Positions 17,228 to 25,046 of a stretch of 40,476 nucleotides of DNA are shown one piece after another; the first letter of the stretch is position 1; each line of letters starts with the position of its first letter. Position numbers and translations under genes: made by a program. The stretch lies in contig CAJKZK010000004.1 in NCBI GenBank assembly GCA_905204225.1, positions 1 through 40,476 of the forward strand, given 5' to 3'. Under the pieces are notes generated by a model. It did not search any database. It saw only the letters and a list, made by a program, of their open reading frames with translations, and was not told the DNA's origin. This stretch comes from an uncultured Bacillota bacterium (GTDB lineage Bacteria; Bacillota_I; Bacilli_A; RFN20; CAG-449).

Positions 17228-17256
17228 AGTATACACTAAATTTATCAAATTTACAA
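17228..17256 (-). promoter_or_regulatory. Promoter and palindromic operator of the small HTH gene
   Basis: Minus strand -35 TTGTAA (17251-17256), 17-base spacer, -10 TATACT (17228-17233). The spacer region contains TAAATTT-GAT-AAATTTA (17237-17253), a 7-bp inverted repeat around three bases, placed for repression by the gene's own product. The 5' leader carries a small TCGAG/CTCGA hairpin. The rest of 17257-17423 shows nothing I can name. Confidence 0.55.
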
Positions 17257-17423
17257 ATTATCGAATTATCAATCACATATAGTTATTTACTTTAAAATTA
17301 CAAATGTTAAAATTTTTCACTAAACGACAGGTTTTAACATAGTATTTCCAGATATTTCATTTACTTTCCATTTCTAGAATAAAATAACTAGTATTATTTA
17401 CACTATAATTAGTTGTTGTTTTT

Positions 17424-17648
17424 CTACTTAACCCATACATTTGTAATAAAATAAACCAATACTCCTCCAACAATAGCAGAAATGATTCCTGTTATAATTG
17501 GTACTAAAACATTCCATAATACCTTCTTCTCTTTTTTTTCGGGTGTATAAGTATTACCTTCAACAATTATTTGATTATATATTTTATCATTTTCTATTTT
17601 AGTATCTTTTCTCAATGTAACATCTAGATTATCTAAATCTATATTCAT
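17424..17648 (-). CDS. Membrane-anchor segment, separated from the AbiTii ORF by one in-frame TGA
   Basis: 74 residues: a polar stretch (MNIDLDNLDVTLRKDTKIEN) and one strong C-terminal membrane helix (about 45-69, LVPIITGIISAIVGGVLVYF). Its ATG has no good Shine-Dalgarno. It is in exactly the same frame as the AbiTii ORF upstream; between the AbiTii stop and this ATG are five sense codons. If the TGA were Trp the joined protein would read ..RIINWLCSFEKMNIDL.., resembling the tail that follows the AbiTii domain in intact family members. It is therefore probably the C-terminal part of a broken or recoded AbiTii membrane protein rather than an independent gene. Confidence 0.6.
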   Translation of the reverse strand: MNIDLDNLDVTLRKDTKIENDKIYNQIIVEGNTYTPEKKEKKVLWNVLVPIITGIISAIVGGVLVYFITNVWVK

Positions 17649-17666
17649 TTTTTCAAAAGAACATAA

Positions 17667-18161
17667 TCAGTTAATTATTCTAGTTTTGACTGCAGTATAA
17701 ATTTCTGTATAAAACTGCTGCGGAATAACTTGTTGAATCGATGTGCATTGAACACCAATGCCTAAAAATTCATCCTTAGTATTCTTATATACTTCTGGAG
17801 CAAGAAAAGTCAAATCTCTTGAAAAAGTGTCTTCACAATCTTTTCTTTTCTCTACATCTACAATATTCTCAGTTAAACTTATATCCTCAAATGATTCAAG
17901 AGTTTTAGAACTTAAATATCCTGGTTGCATAGGTTGATTAGTTATTTTATATCTTCCATTAATTCCAGAATAGATAATATTCATTGATTTGAACCTTCTA
18001 TATTCAGGAAGCCCATCTGTTTTTTTATAACCATTTAATTCCTGCGAACACCAAATAGCCAAATCATTATTATCAATTTTATTTGCTATTACAAGCAATC
18101 TTTGTAAGCACTCACTTAAGGAAATAGAATTTGTTGTTATATCATTTAAAATTTTAGACAT
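17667..18161 (-). CDS. AbiTii-domain abortive-infection protein (N-terminal part, ends at a premature-looking TGA)
   Basis: 164 residues. The start resembles the AbiTii domain: LNDITTNSISLSECLQRLLVIANKI, then NDLAIWCSQELNGYKKTDGLPEYR, the conserved W-xxELNGY-LP-YR pattern. Later come an FLAP segment and a terminal VKTRIIN. TAGGAGG precedes the ATG 11 bases after the upstream gene. AbiTii proteins are predicted abortive-infection effectors, frequently membrane-linked. The frame stops at TGA (17667-17669) where homologues usually continue with an aromatic residue, and the same frame continues to a membrane helix. It is either a nonsense-inactivated gene or one expressed by read-through. It is the last part of the BREX transcript. 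Confidence 0.7.
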   Translation of the reverse strand: MSKILNDITTNSISLSECLQRLLVIANKIDNNDLAIWCSQELNGYKKTDGLPEYRRFKSMNIIYSGINGRYKITNQPMQPGYLSSKTLESFEDISLTENIVDVEKRKDCEDTFSRDLTFLAPEVYKNTKDEFLGIGVQCTSIQQVIPQQFYTEIYTAVKTRIIN

Positions 18162-18172
18162 ATTGTGGCCTC

Positions 18173-18724
18173 CTATTTAAACTTCCTTGTATATCTACAA
18201 TTATTAATTGGAAAGTTTTCACATCCATAAAAATTGCCATATGGGCCATGACGTTTAACAAGCAATCCGCCACATCTAGGGCAATGATCTTTATCGATTG
18301 TAACTATTTCTTCTTTAGCATTTTCAGTAGTTTCAGATGTTTCTTCTGTTTTTTCATTTTTAGAAACTACTGATTTTTTCTTCATAATCTTATGTTTTAT
18401 TACAAACAAAAGGATTATTATTCCAATAAGAACTATTCCTGCAATAAAATAGATCCACCACTGAAAACTAAATAACCATTTAATAAATTTAGTAATTTCT
18501 ATACATATAAAAGAAAGCCCTAGAAATACAATCACTCTAACTATCCAATGAGTATCACTCATTAAATCGGAATCATAAATACCTAGAGCATCAAATATCA
18601 TACCTACAAATCCGAAAGCTACTAGAAAGGCAATTAAACCTATAATAGTAAGGATTATTGAATCTGCCGTCGAATTGCCAGTAATCTCTATGAAATTAGA
18701 AATAAAATCTAAAAATCCACTCAA
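18173..18724 (-). CDS. Membrane protein with C-terminal topoisomerase-type zinc finger
   Basis: 183 residues from a TTG start with AGGAGG nine or ten bases upstream. Three membrane helices (about 22-47, 63-86, 92-112) are followed by a basic and acidic linker and a zinc finger: CPRCGGLLVKRHG, a GNFYGC segment and NNCRYTRKF, the four-Cys module seen at the end of DNA topoisomerase I and in Mrr-type proteins. It may hold nucleic acid at the membrane. It starts 22 bases after brxL and ends 11 bases before the AbiTii gene, so it is co-transcribed with BREX as an accessory. No nuclease domain is visible. Confidence 0.75.
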   Translation of the reverse strand: MSGFLDFISNFIEITGNSTADSIILTIIGLIAFLVAFGFVGMIFDALGIYDSDLMSDTHWIVRVIVFLGLSFICIEITKFIKWLFSFQWWIYFIAGIVLIGIIILLFVIKHKIMKKKSVVSKNEKTEETSETTENAKEEIVTIDKDHCPRCGGLLVKRHGPYGNFYGCENFPINNCRYTRKFK

Positions 18725-18746
18725 ATTGCCTTTCCTCCTTTTTTAA

Positions 18747-20765
18747 TTATTCAATACTTAATGCCTTTACAGCTGCATCTTCAGGACTACTGTAAAAACT
18801 AATTTGGAATTTAGCAAATAAATCAGCTGGTACAGTTGCAATATCAATTGCACTACTCATAGGTAATAAAATCTTTTTGGCTCCCGCATCGAAACATACT
18901 TGAAGTGCATTAGCTAAGTCATCAACTTTATTTACAGTTCCACCAATGCTCATAGAACCTAATACCATAAGTTGAGCAGCTAATGGTCTACCTAATGCCG
19001 CACTAATATATGATACATAAGTAGCCAAACTTAAAGATGAATCAATACCTATACCCATGCAATCTTCAACATGAGTTAAATAATCCTTTTGATCTAATGA
19101 AATGGTTTGACTAATGTGCTTAGCATTAGCTCTAAAGTAATTTTGTGCAGTCTTAACTGATTCTTTTAATTCTTTAGATTTTCCTAAGCCAGTAACATCA
19201 AACTTTCCACTACCTTTTTCATTCAAAGAACATTCAATTCTAGCTACGCCAATCATTGAACTGCTATTACAAATTGCGTATACAGTACCTGCACTAGAAT
19301 TACCTTCTGGAATTAATTTTCCCCCACCTTGTTCTTTAACTGATACAAACTTTTCTTCCATCGTTTCTAAATCAATATAAGAGAACATAGTATCATAGAA
19401 TTCCATTCCACCAAGTTTCTTTAGTTGCTCTTTAACTCTTCTTCTTCCTTCTAAAGCATATTTCAAGATTTCTTCAATATCTTCTTTTAAATAATTATTA
19501 TCAGGATATAAAAGTTTGCACATCGCAGATACAGTTTTATTAACAGCCATTGTATCTCTTTGATTTAAACATCTACCTAATTTGAAATATTTATGATAGC
19601 AGCAAGATTCATTTCTTTTTCTCATTTCTCTTAAGAATTCAGCAAAATAATCAGAAATAAATCCCCAACTATCAGTGAAGAATTCAGGTCTTAGCTTAGG
19701 GACTTCCCATCCAGGAAGATAGAAATAAATTCTATCCAAAAAGGCAGTATCAATCATAGCTTCAGGGAATGGTTCAAATAATGTTGAAGTTTTTAATAAT
19801 GATTCGACACTTTGATTGATATTACCCTCAAACACCATAGATGCTTTTGCAATAATAGATTCTTTACCTCTAACAAATGATCCACTATTCATGTAGTCTT
19901 TCATTATTTGAACGCCATCATGATCTTTAAAATTAATACCAGCAACCTCATCAAATGCAACAACATCCCACATACCAACAAGTCCAACTTGTCTTCTATT
20001 CATGTTATAGAATAAATTTGCTACAGTTGTTTGACCACCAGAAAGTAATATAGAATTTGGAGATAATTCTTTATAAATATGAGATTTACCTGTGCTTCTA
20101 GGTCCAAGCTCACATAAATTCATATTTGATTCAATCATAGGAAGAATTCTTGCAAGCATATGCCATTTGACTCTTTCATCAAAGCAAGAAGGTTCCATAC
20201 CACAACTTCTGATAATTAAATCAACCCATTCTTCTTTAGTAAAATTCTTTCTAGCATCAATTATTTCATTAAGTTCAAATCCTGGCATTTGAATAGGAGT
20301 TATTTCGTTAATCTTAAATGCTCCACCTTCATCTTCATTAAACTCATAAGAAAGTTCAACGATACACCAAATTCCATCACTTAATAATCTTTCATTTTCT
20401 TTTATATAACTATCTTCTATAACATCACTAATTCCCATATTGTGAAGATGAGCTACATAAACATTGTGTTTTTCATTAAACCTTGCATCAACTATGTCAA
20501 TGACATTGTATGAACCATTTTCTCTAATCCTAGATCTAATTAATTCAACTTCGTCATTTCTAACATAGTTTTCAGCTAATATTTTTTTAACTTGTTCTAT
20601 ACCTCTTTCAATTTCTTTTTCATCATCAGAAGTACAATAAGTGCCTAAAAGATATTCAAGAACATATGTAGGGACATTTGATGATCCTTTAATTAGTTTT
20701 GTGGCACCTTTTCTTACAACTCTTCCTGCAAAGGAATCATATATCTTTCTATCAAGTTCATCCAT
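18747..20765 (-). CDS. brxL: BREX protein BrxL (Lon-like AAA+ protein)
   Basis: 672 residues, normal for BrxL. The N-terminal DUF4357-like/OB part (about 1-165) is followed by an MCM-like AAA+ core with Walker A ELGPRSTGKSH near 220 and Walker B VVAFDEVAG near 268. The C-terminal Lon-like domain (about 500-672) contains MGIGIDSSLSLATYVS and LGSMSIGGTVNKVDDLANAL, then KKILLPMSSAIDI, very characteristic of BREX-1 BrxL. The Lon Ser/Lys dyad context is altered, as in other BrxL proteins. BrxL forms hexameric barrels on DNA and is needed for phage exclusion but not for methylation. It follows pglZ by 12 bases with GGAGG. Confidence 0.95.
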   Translation of the reverse strand: MDELDRKIYDSFAGRVVRKGATKLIKGSSNVPTYVLEYLLGTYCTSDDEKEIERGIEQVKKILAENYVRNDEVELIRSRIRENGSYNVIDIVDARFNEKHNVYVAHLHNMGISDVIEDSYIKENERLLSDGIWCIVELSYEFNEDEGGAFKINEITPIQMPGFELNEIIDARKNFTKEEWVDLIIRSCGMEPSCFDERVKWHMLARILPMIESNMNLCELGPRSTGKSHIYKELSPNSILLSGGQTTVANLFYNMNRRQVGLVGMWDVVAFDEVAGINFKDHDGVQIMKDYMNSGSFVRGKESIIAKASMVFEGNINQSVESLLKTSTLFEPFPEAMIDTAFLDRIYFYLPGWEVPKLRPEFFTDSWGFISDYFAEFLREMRKRNESCCYHKYFKLGRCLNQRDTMAVNKTVSAMCKLLYPDNNYLKEDIEEILKYALEGRRRVKEQLKKLGGMEFYDTMFSYIDLETMEEKFVSVKEQGGGKLIPEGNSSAGTVYAICNSSSMIGVARIECSLNEKGSGKFDVTGLGKSKELKESVKTAQNYFRANAKHISQTISLDQKDYLTHVEDCMGIGIDSSLSLATYVSYISAALGRPLAAQLMVLGSMSIGGTVNKVDDLANALQVCFDAGAKKILLPMSSAIDIATVPADLFAKFQISFYSSPEDAAVKALSIE

Positions 20766-20777
20766 TCGAATTACCTC

Positions 20778-23297
20778 CTAGAACATTTTGAATTTAACAA
20801 TATCTATAACGAACTGGATTTGTTCTAAAACTACACCAGTTTCGCTATTTTCTATTGTTAGATAATATCTCTTGTTTCTATCATATTCTTGATTCTTTAA
20901 TAAGAATCTCATATCAATAGTTCTTTCTTGTAAATTATCAGTAATCTTATTTGCAATTAGCAATTTCTTATCACTGATTGCATCGTTATTTTCATCTACA
21001 AAATATACATTTAATGATGCTGCTACTTTCTTTCCCTCTACCTTTTCAAGTTGTTCAAATTGAAGCGAGAATGATTTATTCATAATCTTGTGTGTAGCAG
21101 TTTTTAATCTTACTTTAACTGGTTCTACAGTATTATCAGCTGCTTTACTTCTCATTTCAGATAATGTAATAATTGGAGTTATTAATTCTTGAAGCGAGGC
21201 TCCACCATGAATATATTGAATACCTCCACCAGCTTTACGATACAAATCATAAGAATATGGAACATAAACATTTGAATTGCACCCACCTAAATAATCCATC
21301 TTAAAATAATTAGAATCACTTAATTCAGTTAAATCATTAATAACTGCATATCTTTGTGAATAATCATCTAATCCAAGAGATGCGAATGATAAATATTTAC
21401 TAGATGCATCAATCTTCTTATTTCTATATATAAAGCCATGATCAGAAGTAATAATGTAGTTAGAAATTTGAAGGGTATTATATAATTTCTTAACTAAATC
21501 AACTAATTCAGATATTGCTCTTTCACAAGCTTCGAATACTCCAAAATCATGTTCTCCAGCATTATCAATTACATCATGATAAATATAAACAACACTCTTA
21601 TCATTCATGTATTCACGAAGTTCATCTCTAGTCATAGACATTATTTTTTCAGATTGTATAGCACTATAACTTCTATTTTTGTCGTTTAATATCTTATTTC
21701 TTGCCTCAGTTGAATTTGTTAGCTTTCCATCTACATATACTTGTTTGTTTTCATAACTAATTTTCTCATTTGGTAATAATGATGCCATACCAAACATAGT
21801 TATTGATGGCAATGTTGTAATTTGATGTTCAAGTTTAGCTTGGCCATTAAATTTCACATATCTATTAAGCTCTGTAACTAAATCAACTGCAACTTCATAT
21901 CTTAAAGCATCAGATATTATTACAAATTGCTTTTTTGCTAATCTATTCATTCTATTCTTAAAGAAATATTTAGATAACTCTATTGAGCCAAAGTCATAAT
22001 TTGGTTCTATTTTCTTTAATGACCTAGAGAATTCTCCACCTATTCTAGATAAGAATTTATTTTCATACGTGTTATCAATATCTTCGATTAATTTAGACTC
22101 ATTATCAGTTGGTTCGTTTATCTTGGAATATTCACTAATTGCATGACGATAATAATTATCAACTAAATAATAAGAGTCTACATATTTATGAACATAATCT
22201 TGTGGCATCATGTCTTGCTCAATAATTAAGTCAGATGATTTCTTAAGTAAAATAGCATATCTTAGGAATTCATATTCATTCATATAGTCATCATACCATC
22301 TAGTAGTTAGACGATAATCATTAATGACCTTCAAATAAAAATCAAAGTCATATGAACCATCAATTAATGATTTAACAATTGTATTTATAATATATTCATC
22401 AAATACTTTAAATTCATCAGACGATTTAATAGAATCAATCCCTTTAGATTTAATTAAATCTTTTATTCTTAATACTTGAGCTATATCTTCTTGTAATCCT
22501 TCATATCTTTTATCTTTCTTTAAGATTTCATTAACAAAATAGCAACATGCTTCACTTGAATTCCTAATTATTAGATTTTTCCATACTGGAGTATCTATAA
22601 TTAAAGACTTGTTTTGATTAACCGAAGTAACTAAGAATGATTTAATTAAACTATCAATTTTTTCTTCACCACTATAGCAATATTGTTCACCTATTAAATC
22701 CCATAATAAGTTTTTGAAATTAAATTTTTCTAAGTCCTTATATTTTTTTCCACTATCGTAATCAAAAATTAATTCTTTTAATATGTAGTCAATTTTATCA
22801 TATTCAGCTTTAACTAATGATCCCATCATAGCCATTTCAAAATCTTCGAGCTTTGTTTCATCATTAATATCAATTCTTTTTCTTAATTGATTAATTCTAT
22901 CTTTGTTATCAAAGAATGATAAGTGGCTTTGAATGCTATCTCTTAGTTTTGTTGATTCAAGTCCTAATTTTCTCATTGTCAAAGCAACCATATCAGCATA
23001 ATATTCGTCTGAATATAACAATGTATCTAACAACCAGTTCTCAATATCTTTAGGTCTATTACAAGGAAAATAAACTAAATAATTAGATTTAGTATCTTCT
23101 ATTTCTAATAGTGTCTTAACTGTAAATGGATTATTTTCATAAATAACTATTTTAGCCTCATCAAAACTATCAGTCTTAATGTCATCTAGAAAATCTCCAT
23201 TAGGATCATACCAAAAGATAATATGTCTAAAATCAGAAGGCTTATTAAACATTTTAATAAGTTGTAATCTTGCTTCTTGATAACTACTATTATCCAT
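20778..23297 (-). CDS. pglZ: BREX-1 protein PglZ (alkaline-phosphatase superfamily)
   Basis: 839 residues. The N-terminal region opens FRHIIFWYDPNGDFLDDI, the usual BREX-1 PglZ start. The alkaline-phosphatase-like PglZ core spans about 455-700: IISDALRYEVAVDLV near 460 (metal and nucleophile region), SITMFGMASLLP, and TSDHGFIYR near 615 (metal-binding Asp and His). A beta-rich C-terminal domain follows (about 725-839). PglZ is required for both BREX methylation and phage exclusion and associates with PglX; its exact reaction is not settled. The start lies 12 bases before the stop of the PglX C-terminal ORF is reached in the transcript, with AGGAGG. Confidence 0.95.
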   Translation of the reverse strand: MDNSSYQEARLQLIKMFNKPSDFRHIIFWYDPNGDFLDDIKTDSFDEAKIVIYENNPFTVKTLLEIEDTKSNYLVYFPCNRPKDIENWLLDTLLYSDEYYADMVALTMRKLGLESTKLRDSIQSHLSFFDNKDRINQLRKRIDINDETKLEDFEMAMMGSLVKAEYDKIDYILKELIFDYDSGKKYKDLEKFNFKNLLWDLIGEQYCYSGEEKIDSLIKSFLVTSVNQNKSLIIDTPVWKNLIIRNSSEACCYFVNEILKKDKRYEGLQEDIAQVLRIKDLIKSKGIDSIKSSDEFKVFDEYIINTIVKSLIDGSYDFDFYLKVINDYRLTTRWYDDYMNEYEFLRYAILLKKSSDLIIEQDMMPQDYVHKYVDSYYLVDNYYRHAISEYSKINEPTDNESKLIEDIDNTYENKFLSRIGGEFSRSLKKIEPNYDFGSIELSKYFFKNRMNRLAKKQFVIISDALRYEVAVDLVTELNRYVKFNGQAKLEHQITTLPSITMFGMASLLPNEKISYENKQVYVDGKLTNSTEARNKILNDKNRSYSAIQSEKIMSMTRDELREYMNDKSVVYIYHDVIDNAGEHDFGVFEACERAISELVDLVKKLYNTLQISNYIITSDHGFIYRNKKIDASSKYLSFASLGLDDYSQRYAVINDLTELSDSNYFKMDYLGGCNSNVYVPYSYDLYRKAGGGIQYIHGGASLQELITPIITLSEMRSKAADNTVEPVKVRLKTATHKIMNKSFSLQFEQLEKVEGKKVAASLNVYFVDENNDAISDKKLLIANKITDNLQERTIDMRFLLKNQEYDRNKRYYLTIENSETGVVLEQIQFVIDIVKFKMF

Positions 23298-23309
23298 TTT
23301 TTAAACCTC

Positions 23310-24257
23310 CTATTTTTTCTTATCTTCTAGTCCAAATGGAACTAGTAAGTTCTTTTTTATTCTTGCTCCATTAACTTCAAGTTCAACGCCTTGAAATTTA
23401 ACATAATTAACTTTAACTCCATCATCTAAATCAATATCAATATATTGGTTTGCAATATGGTCTAATACCTGTCCATATTCAAGAAGTTCTTCTTCACATG
23501 CTTCTATCTTAGTTAATTCTTTTTCAAGTTTAGTTTTTTCTCTAATATCAGCATTTTTTAATTTAAATTCCAATCTTTCTCTTTCAGCCTTATACATAGC
23601 TGTACGAGGTAAGAAATATTTAGTATTTATTAAAGCCAATGTGTTTTTATTATATCTATGTAGATAAATTAAACATTTAAATGCTCCTTGTTTACCACTA
23701 GATAGCATCCAATAAATTGGTCTTTTTTGATAAATCTTAACGTGTTCATCATAGAAACCGTCATTTAAATATCTATTAATTGTTTCTTCTGCATCTTCTT
23801 CAGGTTTTCTACCTAATGCTTCAGCAATAAAATCTAGATTTTCTTTATAATAAGTATCTCCATAAACACGCCTAACCATATCACATATTCTTTTAGTTAA
23901 GCCATCTTCGATACCTACAAATTTATAAATAGGTAATATTCCATCTGAATCTACATAATCACCATACTTAGTAGCATCAAATATGCCACCTGCATAAACT
24001 AAACCTTCTTGTTCCAAAGAATATCTACCCATAATGCATCCAATAAAGTAAGATATTAATGATTTTATTTCTCTTTCTTTATCAGCAAGCCTAACAGTAA
24101 CATCCTTATCAGCAACTTCAGGGGTTAATTCATCTTGAAGTCCATAGATATCTATGAAGATTCTATTTAATTCTTCTTCATTATGTTTAAGGGTTTCAAA
24201 ACGTTGTCTACATTCTTCTTCCCATGCTTTGTATTTATCTTCTAATCTAATTCCCAT
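23310..24257 (-). CDS. pglX: PglX C-terminal domain as a separate protein
   Basis: 315 residues corresponding to the C-terminal third of BREX-1 PglX: NEEELNRIFIDIYGLQDEL with TPEV following, SYFIGCIMGRYSLEQEGLVYAGG, and RPIYWMLSSGKQGAFKCLIY, all PglX hallmarks. In intact PglX this part follows directly on the SWDF-HPL end of the recognition region. Here it has its own ATG, with the preceding cassette's TAG forming part of the TAGGAGG site. It is in the same frame as the two upstream pglX ORFs, separated only by stop codons. Together with the 859-residue N-terminal ORF it gives about 1174 residues, the usual PglX length, so the enzyme may assemble from parts. Confidence 0.85.
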   Translation of the reverse strand: MGIRLEDKYKAWEEECRQRFETLKHNEEELNRIFIDIYGLQDELTPEVADKDVTVRLADKEREIKSLISYFIGCIMGRYSLEQEGLVYAGGIFDATKYGDYVDSDGILPIYKFVGIEDGLTKRICDMVRRVYGDTYYKENLDFIAEALGRKPEEDAEETINRYLNDGFYDEHVKIYQKRPIYWMLSSGKQGAFKCLIYLHRYNKNTLALINTKYFLPRTAMYKAERERLEFKLKNADIREKTKLEKELTKIEACEEELLEYGQVLDHIANQYIDIDLDDGVKVNYVKFQGVELEVNGARIKKNLLVPFGLEDKKK

Positions 24258-24269
24258 AAGAATTACCTC

Positions 24270-25028
24270 CTAAATTAGTGGATGTTTTTTGAAATCCCAT
24301 GATGTCTCGAATGAATTCCAGTCTTTCTTAGATTCATCTAAAGCTTTAGAAGATAGATTCTCAATATCTTCTTTCCAAGAAGTATTCGTGGAGTCAATAT
24401 ATGGTATTTCAGGTATATGTCCAGTACTATAATGTAATCCTTGACATATTATGCTCGCAAACAATTGAAATGAATTAGAATTAAAATATCCTAAGAACTG
24501 TTTACTATCATTTGAAAAGAACATTGGACCAGCAGCATCATAAATAAAACCATTCGGTACAAATCTTGCACACATTTTGTATGTAGATACATCATTCCAA
24601 GTGATTCCTTGTTTAAAGTAAGTATCAGTATTTTTTACAACGAAACCAGGATTAGATAAATATGGGTACTTTTTCATTACTGATTTTTTTATATCCTCGC
24701 CGTCATTTTTATAATTTACAACATATTCATTAATTGATGACCATCTTCTAAAAGATCCACCTTTACTATATGGAAACCATTTTTTAGTTATTTGTTTTGT
24801 TTCATAACAACTGCTCGTTGAAAATGAAATATTGTCCAATCTAACTTCATACCACAATTTTAAAAATAAATTGTTATCTGATGTGGCCAAACCTTGTCTA
24901 GCAATACCATAGTCTTTTAATTTTAGACTAGTTGCTAGCACATCACAAATTCTATTAGAAAGCCAATATGCTAGTATATTTCCTGGTATATAATTTATTC
25001 GTTTTTGTGAAAATTCATATCTAATCAT
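24270..25028 (-). CDS. Free-standing second target-recognition cassette of PglX
   Basis: 252 residues homologous to the recognition region at the end of the upstream pglX ORF. Paired landmarks are IPGNILAYWLS versus LPSNIIAYWVS, GLATSDNNLFLKLWYEV versus GLSTGNNDLFLRLWYEV, KKWFPYSKGGSFRRW versus KKWFPINKGGSFRKW, and the ends SWDFKKHPLI versus SWDFRKHPLL. The sequences between these anchors differ, as expected for alternative DNA specificities. It has no methyltransferase motifs. Start: ATG with TAGGAGG, in frame with both neighbours. It could be a separately made specificity subunit (HsdS-like) or a silent donor cassette for recombination into pglX. Confidence 0.85.
   Translation of the reverse strand: MIRYEFSQKRINYIPGNILAYWLSNRICDVLATSLKLKDYGIARQGLATSDNNLFLKLWYEVRLDNISFSTSSCYETKQITKKWFPYSKGGSFRRWSSINEYVVNYKNDGEDIKKSVMKKYPYLSNPGFVVKNTDTYFKQGITWNDVSTYKMCARFVPNGFIYDAAGPMFFSNDSKQFLGYFNSNSFQLFASIICQGLHYSTGHIPEIPYIDSTNTSWKEDIENLSSKALDESKKDWNSFETSWDFKKHPLI
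24277..24302. repeat. Direct repeat at the end of recognition cassette 2
   Basis: 26 bases shared with 25054-25079 at 24 of 26 positions, coding the W-D-F-x-K-H-P-L end of each recognition cassette. Same orientation, 777 bases apart. Confidence 0.75.
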
Positions 25029-25046
25029 TATAATATATTCCTCCTA

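Noticed and set aside
17667..17669. TGA as Trp (Mycoplasma/Spiroplasma code 4) for the whole genome
   Set aside because: Long genes throughout use TGG for Trp and run uninterrupted without in-frame TGA, which would not happen in an AT-rich code 4 genome. The 716-residue HEPN-type gene also ends sensibly on TGA. Only the AbiTii case remains ambiguous.
24270..25028. Recognition cassette 2 as an invertible cassette switched by a dedicated recombinase, as in some lactobacilli
   Set aside because: Both cassettes have the same orientation, no inverted repeats flank them, and the only recombinase in the window is truncated.
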